DNA of 64,000 nucleotides from Bacteroidales bacterium (GTDB taxonomy: Bacteria; Bacteroidota; Bacteroidia; Bacteroidales; JAIOZK01), in assembly GCA_021740625.1 (NCBI GenBank), contig JAIOZK010000003.1, forward strand, positions 112,507-176,506. Direction: 5' to 3'. Both the position numbers and the translations under genes were made by a program. The notes beneath the pieces were generated by a model that saw only the letters and a list, made by a program, of their open reading frames with translations, ran no database searches and had not been told where the DNA came from. This document shows positions 34,202 through 42,921 of the stretch, in pieces; the stretch's first letter is position 1, and each line of letters opens with the position of its first letter.

Positions 34202-35348
34202 ATCTGGCTGCGTACATCAGATCAACAATGGCTTCATAATCCTCATCTTTTAACTTATGTACGTTCCCTGTGGCCTTGTTCCTGACCAGGTGTTCGATGA
34301 TCTCCTGCCTTTTGTCTTCACCAATGTTCAAGTCCTGGAGCCTTACAGGACTTTCGACCGATTCGAAAAATGATTCAAGCATGGCAATGCTTTTTTCCGC
34401 ATCCGGTTCATTGAAAAGGTTTTCTCCCAGTTCTGATATCCTATCCTCCAGCTTATGCATTTGGAATTTTAACCAGGCAGGATAAACGATTGAGAGGGAA
34501 GCCCCATGCGGCACATCATACAATACCGAAAGTACATGCCCGATGGCATGGACGCCCCAATCTCCAACAGCTTTGCCAATGATCGTTGTTCCATTCAGGG
34601 CGTAAGTGGCCGCAAGCATGATCTTTGCCCTCAGGTCGTAATTGTCCGGATCATTCATCAGTTGGGGGCCATATTCCTGAGCTTCTGCAATGATACTATA
34701 AACAAATCGATCGGCGAGTGAGGATCCTCCTTTGCCGAAATAGGCCTCCAGGCTGTGAGCCACCAGGTCGGTAATGCCATAACCCGTATAGTTTTTCGGA
34801 ACTGTCAGGGTATATTTTGGATCCATGAAGGATTCTTTCGGAAAACAATGCGGCGACCAGACACTTTTCTTTTCTTTGGTTTCGGGATTTTGCACCACGG
34901 CAAACATATTCATTTCCGAACCCGTTGCTGCCAGTGTCAATACCGATATGATGGGGATGCCTTTTTTGGCAACAGCTTCCCCACTGATAAACTTCCATCC
35001 GGAATGATCAACTGGAATTGTGAGGGCGGTAACTTTGGCCGTATCAAGTACGCTTCCGCCTCCCAGAGCCAGCAACAGGTCCACATTTTTCTCCCTGCCC
35101 AGTTCCGCAGCTTTATCCACATCAGTGATCAAAGGATTGGATTGAATGCCTGTATATTCATAAACTTCTGCTCCAATTGATTTGAGCTGGCCCATAACAT
35201 CATCATAGGAACCGTTCTTCTTCACCGATCCACCCCCATAAATAAGCAAAACCTTTTTGCCGATCTTTTGAACTGATTTGCCAAGTTCGTGAACGATATC
35301 TTTTCCTAACCTGAGCTTAACAGGATTGTATGCTGTGAAATTTTCCAT
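34200..35348 (-). CDS. Iron-containing alcohol dehydrogenase (BDH/YqhD-like)
   Basis: A 382-residue group III alcohol dehydrogenase. It has the NAD(P)-binding loop LLIYGGGSVKKNGSYDDV and ALGGGSVLDTAK, and metal ligands in TDLVAHSLEAYFG and HAIGHVLSVLYDVPHG. The N-terminus NFTAYNPVKLRLGK and the GGGSVKKNG loop are typical of NADPH-preferring BDH/YqhD types acting on aldehydes such as butanal. It overlaps the btuF-like gene by 32 bp at its 5' end and is the last gene of the mnmA operon. Confidence 0.93.
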   Translation of the reverse strand: MENFTAYNPVKLRLGKDIVHELGKSVQKIGKKVLLIYGGGSVKKNGSYDDVMGQLKSIGAEVYEYTGIQSNPLITDVDKAAELGREKNVDLLLALGGGSVLDTAKVTALTIPVDHSGWKFISGEAVAKKGIPIISVLTLAATGSEMNMFAVVQNPETKEKKSVWSPHCFPKESFMDPKYTLTVPKNYTGYGITDLVAHSLEAYFGKGGSSLADRFVYSIIAEAQEYGPQLMNDPDNYDLRAKIMLAATYALNGTTIIGKAVGDWGVHAIGHVLSVLYDVPHGASLSIVYPAWLKFQMHKLEDRISELGENLFNEPDAEKSIAMLESFFESVESPVRLQDLNIGEDKRQEIIEHLVRNKATGNVHKLKDEDYEAIVDLMYAAR

Positions 35349-36279
35349 TGTATGAATTATTTATTTGAATCCAGTCTTTTTCACCATGCTTTTTCTCAAA
35401 TTCACCGGGATATAAAATCTCGGTCAGGATTTGAAGGCTGTCGAGCAAGCGCGGCCCGGGCCGGTTGAAATAGGCACTGCCATCCACCAGGTAAACTGCT
35501 GAATTTTTTACAGCCCTGAGATCTTTCCATCCGGAATTGTCCCGTAAAGCAGGAGTCTCTTGCAAAGTCTTTTTGATTTCGAAACCACAGGGGACGATGA
35601 TGATCTTTTCAGGATCTTTTTCCCGGAGTTCATCAAAACTGATCTTTTGCTTTTTCTCCTTTTTTGGAAACACATTTTTAACAGATGCCAATTCCAGTAT
35701 ATCATGCATCCAATGTCCTGCAACCATAAGCGGATCCATCCATTCAAGTACTGCAACAGAGATATTTTTTCCCTGCATATTTGCCTTCATGCTGATGCTT
35801 TGCATTTCCTTGTTGATGGCAATGCGCAGTTTAAATCCTTTATCGAAATGGCCCAGGGCAGTTGACAATTTCACAAAATCTGCCAGTGCATGGTCCAGGG
35901 TTTCCGGGTTCAGGTCGATAAATTTGACGGGATTTTCCCGGATGTATTCCTGCAGCAAACGCTCGATCTCGTCCGTACTTACTGCACAAACCCTGCATTG
36001 AGATTGGGTGATAATATGGGTGGGTTTTAGCTCTTTTATTTTTTCAAGATCGATATTATAGATTGAAACAGCCTCTTTCAGTATATCTTCCACAGCCCTG
36101 TTGATCTCCTTGCTTTTTCCGATGGATTGAAACCTGGGAGCGCTGCAAACCGGCAGTTCTTTTGCCTGCTCCGGGAAATCACAATCATGTGACCTGCCGA
36201 CAAGGTATTTTCCGAGTCCTAGTGCGTAAACGGTTTCGGTTGCACTGGGGATTAAAGAAATGATGCGTAAATCACTCAT
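35317..36279 (-). CDS. BtuF-like binding protein without signal peptide
   Basis: A 320-residue class III periplasmic-binding fold (BtuF/FhuD type): LRIISLIPSATETVYALGLGKYLVGRSHDCDFP, FIDLNPETLDHALADF, the long inter-lobe helix region, and SVAVLEWMDPLMVAGHW. It starts directly MSDLRII with no signal peptide or lipobox, so it should be cytosolic, unlike a transport subunit. A CRVC pair lies in SQCRVCAVSTDE. No BtuC/BtuD genes are present. Such solitary cytosolic members are annotated as cobalamin-binding proteins; their role is unknown. The start overlaps the mnmA stop (ATGA). Confidence 0.87.
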   Translation of the reverse strand: MSDLRIISLIPSATETVYALGLGKYLVGRSHDCDFPEQAKELPVCSAPRFQSIGKSKEINRAVEDILKEAVSIYNIDLEKIKELKPTHIITQSQCRVCAVSTDEIERLLQEYIRENPVKFIDLNPETLDHALADFVKLSTALGHFDKGFKLRIAINKEMQSISMKANMQGKNISVAVLEWMDPLMVAGHWMHDILELASVKNVFPKKEKKQKISFDELREKDPEKIIIVPCGFEIKKTLQETPALRDNSGWKDLRAVKNSAVYLVDGSAYFNRPGPRLLDSLQILTEILYPGEFEKKHGEKDWIQINNSYNGKFHSIQSC

Positions 36280-37358
36280 ATTATCTCCTTTTCTTCGCTG
36301 ATGATCCCGCTGCCAAGGCAGATCCTGCCCTGTTCATCATAGATCACTCCAAATTGACCGGGTGCAATGCCCGCGATCTTTTCTGCTGATTTCAGGATGT
36401 ATTGATCTTTGTTTTTTGTCAGTGTGCCTTTTGTGAATTCGGGTGTGTGCCTGATCTTGAATTTTACGGCTTGTCCCGTTGAATAATCACGGTCAGGTGT
36501 TTCATTGATAAAGAGAAAATCATCCAGAACGATCTCATCACCATATTGCGACATGGGGTCGTAACCATGGGAAACATAAATGATATTCTCTTCAATGTTC
36601 TTCCGAACGACAAACCAGGGGCCCTGGCTCAGGCCCAGGCCTTTTCGCTGCCCGATGGTATGGAACCAGTAACCTTTGTGCCGGCCCAGTTTCCTGCCCG
36701 TTTCCAGTTCTATGATGTAACCTTCTTTGTCGCCTACATATTTCCGTATAAAATCATTGTAATTGATCTTCCCCAGAAAGCAAATGCCCTGTGAATCGGG
36801 ACGTTTGGCTGAAGGCAGTTTTAATTCCTCAGCAAGTTTTCTTACTTCCCCCTTTTGAAAATCCCAGATGGGAAACATCACCTTTGAAAGTTGATCGTAT
36901 GTGATCCTGCTCAGGAAATAGGTCTGATCTTTTCTTTTGTCTTTGGCCGTACCAAGATAATACTGCCCGTTTTTTTCAATTACACTGGCATAATGCCCGG
37001 TGCTGATCTTATCGAAATCTTTTCCGAATTTTTCTTCAAAGCTTCCGAATTTGATCATGCGATTGCACATCACATCGGGATTGGGTGTGAGGCCTTTTTT
37101 CACAGTTGTGATGGTATAATCTACCACGCGTTCCCAATACTCCTGCTGCAGGTCGACAATCTCGAACCGACATCCGTATTTTTTGGCAATATAGCTGGCA
37201 ATCTCAATATCCTCTTCCGAAGGACAATCAATAAAACCCGGCACATCCTCCATGGCGATCCTGATGTATACGATCACCGGATCATATCCCTGCTCTTTCA
37301 GGACAGGAACCGTAACGGAACTGTCCACACCACCCGATACCAATGCAGCGATATTCAT
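36276..37358 (-). CDS. mnmA: tRNA-specific 2-thiouridylase
   Basis: A 360-residue enzyme that forms 2-thiouridine at the wobble base of tRNA-Lys, -Glu and -Gln. It has the PP-loop SGGVDSS (8-14), the first catalytic Cys in PDVMCNR (C98), the tRNA-binding STGHYA, the second Cys in SQGICFLG (C193), and C-terminal beta-barrels (GYWFHTIGQRKGLGL). Length is normal. It is the first gene of a three-gene overlapping operon. The promoter TACCTTTG ends 5 nt before the ATG, suggesting a leaderless transcript. Confidence 0.97.
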   Translation of the reverse strand: MNIAALVSGGVDSSVTVPVLKEQGYDPVIVYIRIAMEDVPGFIDCPSEEDIEIASYIAKKYGCRFEIVDLQQEYWERVVDYTITTVKKGLTPNPDVMCNRMIKFGSFEEKFGKDFDKISTGHYASVIEKNGQYYLGTAKDKRKDQTYFLSRITYDQLSKVMFPIWDFQKGEVRKLAEELKLPSAKRPDSQGICFLGKINYNDFIRKYVGDKEGYIIELETGRKLGRHKGYWFHTIGQRKGLGLSQGPWFVVRKNIEENIIYVSHGYDPMSQYGDEIVLDDFLFINETPDRDYSTGQAVKFKIRHTPEFTKGTLTKNKDQYILKSAEKIAGIAPGQFGVIYDEQGRICLGSGIISEEKEII

Positions 37359-37363
37359 TGGGG

Positions 37364-37371
37364 CAAAGGTA
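37364..37371 (-). promoter_or_regulatory. -7 promoter element TACCTTTG, leaderless type
   Basis: Exact TAnnTTTG on the minus strand, 5 nt before the mnmA ATG at 37358. Confidence 0.6.
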
Positions 37372-37459
37372 CGAAAAAGGAGAATTATTTTGGTTCCTGC
37401 TCAACCTTAACCTCCTGATATGAAAAGATCAAAATAATGTATATTAGTAGCTTAATTAT

Positions 37460-40366
37460 ATGGTGTTGCAAAGATCACTTTTAAAAATATTGGCTGCAAT
37501 TTTGTTTTTTCTTGCTCATAATGTTTATTGTGAGATCAATGATATCGGAACACCCCTGGTAAAACAATACAACAGATCCGATTTTAAAGCAGGCAGGCAA
37601 ACATGGATGATTGATCAGGGGCCGGATGGTATGATGTATTTTGCCAACAATGATGGGCTTCTCGAATTTGATGGAAGTAACTGGAGGCTATATCAACTGC
37701 CAAAACAAACCATTGTAAGAAGCTTGAAAGTTGATGAAAATGGTCGTATTTATGTGGGAGGCTTTAATGAATTTGGGTTTTTTCACCTTGATGAAAACAA
37801 GGAAATGAAATATCATTCGCTGGTCCATTTGATCCCTGACAGCAAAGAAAATTTCGGCGATATCTGGAAGATACACCTTACTTCATCAGGCATAGTTTTC
37901 CAGTCCTTTGTTGGTATTTACATCTATAAAAATAAGCATGAGGTAATTGAGGTAATTGAGCCTTATTCAAGATTTCATTTTTCATTTTATACCAGGGGTG
38001 AACTTTATGTGGTAGATCTTGAAAAAGGTGTGATGCGATTATCTTTCGGAAAACTGTTTCCTGTGATTGGCATGGAACCTCTTATTGGTGAAGAGGTAAG
38101 AGGTATGTTACCTGCAGGCAACAGGCTTTTAATAGCAACTGCAAGCAAAGGTTGCTTTTTATACGATGGTAGCAAGCTGAAAAAATGGAATGAAGATCTT
38201 TCCAGGATATTGAGCCAGAAGCAGATATTTAGTGTTTCAAAAATCGGAGAGTCCTCAATAGCCTTCGGTACCATACAAAAAGGATTGATCATATCAGATA
38301 CAAATGGAGTTGTAAAACTATGGCTGAGTCGCGGGAAAGGTTTGCAAAACAATACAGTGCTTAGCCTAAAAGTCGACAGTTACGACAACCTGTGGTTGGG
38401 ACTTGACAATGGAATTGATTATGTTGAAATCAACTCGCCTCTGCGATATCTTTCCTATCAACATGGGATCAGTTCAGGTTATGCAGCCATTGTTGATCAG
38501 GGTAAACTGTATCTTGGCACAAATCAGGGCGTATATTTTATCGAATGGGATGATCTCAATAATGAGAAGATTTCAGAGGCTTCCTTTAAACTGGTTAAAA
38601 ATACAAGCGGACAGGTCTGGACTTTGCAACTTGTGAAAGGAAAGCTTATTTGTGGGCACAACAATGGCACATTTGTCATTCGAGGGGAGGAAGCGTTCAA
38701 CATCTCTGAGATTGATGGGGGATGGACTTACATCGATTTGAAAGAAAGAGAGGATTTTATTCTGGGAGGCACATATTCTGGCTTAATACTGTTTGAAGCG
38801 CAAAAGGATGGGATTCAATTTGTGCGGTCGATCAAAGGTTTTGAAGAATCATCCCGGGATATTCTTCAGGATACAGAAGGAGATATCTGGATTGGTCACG
38901 GATTAAAGGGAGTCTTCAGGTTGAAACTAAACAACAAACTCGACAGCGCAATTCAGGTTAAATTCTACAATTATTCTGATGGCTTGCCCTCTGATTTTGG
39001 AACTACCTTATTTGCATATATTGATGAAGTCTTTTTTGCTACCGAAGATGGAATATATTCCTTCGACAAAAAGCATGAGCAATTTGTGCCGAATGATGAG
39101 CTGAACGAAGCACTGGGTAAAAAAGATTTCAGAAAGTTGCAGATGGATGAAGACGGTAATATCTGGTATTTTACTTCACTTTCGGCAGGCGTTTATCGAT
39201 TGCAGGAGGATGGTAATTATCTTGATATTACGCTACCATTCAGGCAATTATATGGTAGCTTTATTGGAGGTTTCCCTTTTGTTTATCCTTACAATGATAA
39301 AAATGTGTTTTTTGGCGCTGAAAATGGATTTGTGCATTATGACCCTTCCTATTTTAAGGATTATAAGAAAAATCTAAAAACTTATATCCGGCAGGTGAAT
39401 ATTGGGAACAATGATTCTGTCATGTTTAAGGGTAAGATAGGAAAGGTGAATCCCAACCTTCCTGAAATTGAATTCAGGAATAATAATGTACATTTTTATT
39501 ATGGGGCAAATGATTTTGAGAATCCCGAGGGAATTGAGTATTCAACCTTCCTGAATGGTTATGAAAAGTCGTGGACAGCATGGGAACTTGATAATAACAG
39601 GGAATTCACCAATTTGCATGAAGGAACCTATATTTTTAGTGTAAAGGCAAGAAATATCTATGGAGCAGAAAGTCCACCGGTTTCTTATTCTTTTACTATA
39701 AATCCTCCTTTGCTGAGAAGCCTGGGGGCCTATATCATTTATGTGATTCTTGGGATCGCATTGCTTGCGTTCCTTCTTTTGATAATCAAGAAAAAAATAA
39801 AAAAGTCGAAACTGGAGGCTGAACACAAAAAAGAGAAACAATTTAAGGAGGTGGAAGAAAGACTTCGCAGCGATGCCCTTGAGGCCGAAAAAGAGATCAT
39901 CCGGCTACGGAACGAAAAGCTGCGCGAGCAAATGAAACTTAAGGACAAAGAACTGGCTAATTCTACCTTTCAAACCATTCAAAAGAACAAGCTGCTTGTG
40001 GATATGAAGAAAGAATTAAGACAGTTTATCAATCAGACAAGCGACAATGTTACGAGAAGTCATATAAACTTTATTATTAAAAAGATAAACCGGGAGATCA
40101 ATGATGAAAAGCAATGGGAAGTTTTTGAAACCCATTTTGAAAATGTACACGAAGAATTTTTAAAGAGAATCAAAACAGAATTTCCCGACCTAACACCGCG
40201 TGAACTCAAACTATGCGCTTATCTTCGTATGAATATCTCAAGTAAGGAAATTGCATTGTTGATGAATATATCGACAAGAGGCGTTGAGATCAGCCGTTAT
40301 CGGCTTCGTAAAAAATTGGAACTGGATCGCACCATAAATCTAACTGATTTTATTATCTCATATTAA
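37460..40366 (+). CDS. Membrane-spanning PUL regulator: propeller, Y_Y_Y, TM, coiled coil, LuxR-type HTH
   Basis: A 968-residue protein. A signal peptide (1-24) is followed by a periplasmic Reg_prop beta-propeller region (about 30-670; repeats such as WMIDQGPDGMMYFANNDGLLEFDG and ILQDTEGDIWIGH), a triple-Tyr domain (about 680-752), one TM helix (about 755-776), a cytosolic coiled coil (about 780-850), and a C-terminal HTH (about 910-968, LTPRELKLCAYLRMNISSKEIALLMNIS). There is no histidine kinase, receiver or AraC domain, so it would sense glycan in the periplasm and bind DNA from the membrane in one polypeptide. It lies just ahead of the beta-glucan genes, which it probably controls. Confidence 0.92.
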   Translation: MVLQRSLLKILAAILFFLAHNVYCEINDIGTPLVKQYNRSDFKAGRQTWMIDQGPDGMMYFANNDGLLEFDGSNWRLYQLPKQTIVRSLKVDENGRIYVGGFNEFGFFHLDENKEMKYHSLVHLIPDSKENFGDIWKIHLTSSGIVFQSFVGIYIYKNKHEVIEVIEPYSRFHFSFYTRGELYVVDLEKGVMRLSFGKLFPVIGMEPLIGEEVRGMLPAGNRLLIATASKGCFLYDGSKLKKWNEDLSRILSQKQIFSVSKIGESSIAFGTIQKGLIISDTNGVVKLWLSRGKGLQNNTVLSLKVDSYDNLWLGLDNGIDYVEINSPLRYLSYQHGISSGYAAIVDQGKLYLGTNQGVYFIEWDDLNNEKISEASFKLVKNTSGQVWTLQLVKGKLICGHNNGTFVIRGEEAFNISEIDGGWTYIDLKEREDFILGGTYSGLILFEAQKDGIQFVRSIKGFEESSRDILQDTEGDIWIGHGLKGVFRLKLNNKLDSAIQVKFYNYSDGLPSDFGTTLFAYIDEVFFATEDGIYSFDKKHEQFVPNDELNEALGKKDFRKLQMDEDGNIWYFTSLSAGVYRLQEDGNYLDITLPFRQLYGSFIGGFPFVYPYNDKNVFFGAENGFVHYDPSYFKDYKKNLKTYIRQVNIGNNDSVMFKGKIGKVNPNLPEIEFRNNNVHFYYGANDFENPEGIEYSTFLNGYEKSWTAWELDNNREFTNLHEGTYIFSVKARNIYGAESPPVSYSFTINPPLLRSLGAYIIYVILGIALLAFLLLIIKKKIKKSKLEAEHKKEKQFKEVEERLRSDALEAEKEIIRLRNEKLREQMKLKDKELANSTFQTIQKNKLLVDMKKELRQFINQTSDNVTRSHINFIIKKINREINDEKQWEVFETHFENVHEEFLKRIKTEFPDLTPRELKLCAYLRMNISSKEIALLMNISTRGVEISRYRLRKKLELDRTINLTDFIISY

Positions 40367-40661
40367 TGGTTTTGATTTAAATGTCCTGATTTGTTGAGCC
40401 TGATATTAAAATGCAGATGAATTCAATAATGTGTTTATTTGAACTTTATATGTCTGAATATGAGAAAATAAATCATTTTGTGATGTATTAATGTTGTATA
40501 AAAATGAAGGGCATGTATAGTTATTGAAGAGGCATTAAAATTGATTTCCCTATCCCATCCTTTCTATCTTCGAATCGAAATGAAACTCCTTTACGCGACT
40601 GGACCCAATTGCGGTTCTCAGGCTTTAAGGTTTTTCTGTTGATAATGAAATTGGCATTACG
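40367..40661. promoter_or_regulatory. Upstream region of the GH3 operon
   Basis: A 295-bp AT-rich gap with no gene. It contains GATGTATT (40482-40489) and GCATGTAT (40511-40518), an order repeated upstream of the second PUL operon, and TATCTTCG near 40565, one mismatch from TAnnTTTG, as a possible -7 element. Confidence 0.4.
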
Positions 40662-42917
40662 ATGCGGGCACTATTCTTTATAATGTTCATAATAATCGGG
40701 TTTGGGATTAATGATTTGGTTAAAAAGAAGCCCGCATCAACTTATTATACCTATGAACATGTTGATGATCTGATCAATCAAATGACGTTGGATCAGAAAA
40801 TCGGGCAGATGTCTCAACTTCAGGGAACAGAAGGAAACATTAGCGGTGAATATCTGCAGAGGATCAGAAATGGTGAATTGGGATCAATTTTAAACGAAAG
40901 CGATCCAGGTGTCATCAACAAACTTCAAAAAATAGCTGTTGAAGAATCCGACCTTGGTATCCCACTCCTGTTTGCCAGGGATATCATCCATGGATACAAA
41001 ACGATCTTCCCGATCAATATTGGCATGGCAGCCAGCTTCAATCCGGAATTAATACACCAAACTTCTGAAGCAGCCGCGCTGGAAGCATACAGCAATGGGA
41101 TCAGATGGACTTTTTCACCCATGGTGGATATTAGTCGCGATCCCAGATGGGGAAGAATGGCTGAAGGATTTGGAGAGGATCCCTACCTGGTAAGCGAACT
41201 TGGAAAAGCTTTTCACCGTGGATTTATCGGGCCGGATCCCGAAAATCCATTCATGGCTACCTGTGCCAAGCATTTTGCCGGTTATGGCGCCACCGAAGGC
41301 GGCCGCGATTACAACACTGTGATTTTGTCAGAAACAGAACTTTACAATGTTCATCTTAAACCTTTTGAGCATTTGATCGACGATGGTGTAAGTACGGTAA
41401 TGACATCTTTCAGCGAATTGAATGGTATTCCCCCCTCAGGCAGTGTTTGGCTGAACAGAGAAGTATTGAGAAGTAATTTGGGTTTTGACGGTGTAATTGT
41501 GAGCGACTGGAACAGCATTCCTGAAATGATCATGCATGCTTATGCAAGAGATGAAAAAGATGCAGCGCTCAAAGCAATCAAGGCTGGAATTGATATGGAG
41601 ATGGCCTCATCAACCTATCGAAAATATCTGAAAGAGCTTATCGCTGAAGGTTCTGTTGATGAAGAGCTTATCAATGAGGCTGTAAGAAGGATTTTGAAAT
41701 TGAAGATAAGGCTTGGGCTCTTTGAAAATCCTTATGCCAATACTGAGCTGTTAAGCAATGAAAAAAAATCTCAGCACCTGGAACTGGCAAAAGAAATGGC
41801 TGTGCAGAGTTTGGTGCTTTTAAAAAATGATAATAATGTTCTGCCATTGGAAGATAATGGTCAGCAATTCTGCATTATCGGGCCCATGGCCAATGATAAA
41901 TACGAGCAACTGGGAACATGGATATTTGATGGGGATACCAATTTGAGCATAACTCCATTAATGGCATTTGAAGAAAGATTTGGAAAGGATCGTGTATGTT
42001 TTGTTAATGGACTCAAGAACACACGTGATCATAGTCGGGAAGGTTTTGATGAAGCTCTGGAGGCTGCATCAAAATCTGATTTCATTTTGTATTTTGTTGG
42101 GGAAGAATCAATTCTTACAGGTGAAGCCCATAGCAAAGCTTTCCTTGATCTTCCGGGTGCCCAGGAGGAATTGATTCGGATACTGGCAAAAAGTGGCAAA
42201 CCTCTTATACTGATCATGATGACACCCCGTCCTTTGGCCATTGGCGAAATTGAAAAATTTTCCGATGCCATTATTTATGCCTGGCATCCCGGCTCGATGG
42301 GTGGGCCGGCTATTCTTGATGTAATTATGGGAAATAGAAATCCATCAGGCAAACTTCCGGTTACTTTTCCCAAAACCGCGGGTCAAATCCCCATTTATTA
42401 TGCACACAAAAATTCAGGACGACCCGCAACAGATAGTTCCTGGACCAAAGTGGAAGATATACCTGAAAGAGCTTTTCAAACTTCCATAGGTAATACAAAT
42501 CATTACATGGACATTGGATTTGAACCTCTTTATCCCTTTGGGTATGGTTTGTCTTACACAACTTTTGAATACACTGATATTGTTACTTCAAGCGATACTT
42601 ATCAAACCGGTGATACAATATTGATTTCGGCTACAATTACCAATACAGGAAATTTCGATGGCGATGAAATTGCACAACTGTATATACGTGATGTCACAGC
42701 TTCTTTAACCCGACCCGTCAGAGAATTAAAGGCCTTTAATAGGCTTAGCTTGAGAGCAGGAGAAACAGTGCAAATAAGTTTCAAAGTCACAAGTGATGAT
42801 CTTGGTTTTTATAACTCAGAAAATCAATTTATAACAGAACCCGGGCACTTTCGTGCCTGGATAGGAGGAAGCTCAGAGGCTGATCTTGGAACTTCTTTTT
42901 ATTTGAACGAAAGATGA
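40662..42917 (+). CDS. GH3 beta-glucosidase
   Basis: A 751-residue glycoside hydrolase family 3 enzyme with an N-terminal signal sequence (MRALFFIMFIIIGFGIND). The TIM barrel carries LLFARDIIHGYKTIFPI, the substrate motif CAKHFAGYGATEGGRDYN and the nucleophile in GVIVSDWNS (Asp282). The alpha/beta sandwich and a C-terminal FnIII-like domain (TNTGNFDGDEIAQLYI) complete the usual layout. It probably removes glucose from beta-gluco-oligosaccharides in the periplasm. It heads a four-gene operon (the next gene starts 4 nt later), and context points to beta-1,3-glucan rather than cellulose. Confidence 0.95.
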   Translation: MRALFFIMFIIIGFGINDLVKKKPASTYYTYEHVDDLINQMTLDQKIGQMSQLQGTEGNISGEYLQRIRNGELGSILNESDPGVINKLQKIAVEESDLGIPLLFARDIIHGYKTIFPINIGMAASFNPELIHQTSEAAALEAYSNGIRWTFSPMVDISRDPRWGRMAEGFGEDPYLVSELGKAFHRGFIGPDPENPFMATCAKHFAGYGATEGGRDYNTVILSETELYNVHLKPFEHLIDDGVSTVMTSFSELNGIPPSGSVWLNREVLRSNLGFDGVIVSDWNSIPEMIMHAYARDEKDAALKAIKAGIDMEMASSTYRKYLKELIAEGSVDEELINEAVRRILKLKIRLGLFENPYANTELLSNEKKSQHLELAKEMAVQSLVLLKNDNNVLPLEDNGQQFCIIGPMANDKYEQLGTWIFDGDTNLSITPLMAFEERFGKDRVCFVNGLKNTRDHSREGFDEALEAASKSDFILYFVGEESILTGEAHSKAFLDLPGAQEELIRILAKSGKPLILIMMTPRPLAIGEIEKFSDAIIYAWHPGSMGGPAILDVIMGNRNPSGKLPVTFPKTAGQIPIYYAHKNSGRPATDSSWTKVEDIPERAFQTSIGNTNHYMDIGFEPLYPFGYGLSYTTFEYTDIVTSSDTYQTGDTILISATITNTGNFDGDEIAQLYIRDVTASLTRPVRELKAFNRLSLRAGETVQISFKVTSDDLGFYNSENQFITEPGHFRAWIGGSSEADLGTSFYLNER

Positions 42918-42921
42918 TAAC

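Noticed and set aside
35317..36279. Vitamin B12 ABC importer locus
   Set aside because: No BtuC or BtuD gene is nearby and the protein has no export signal.
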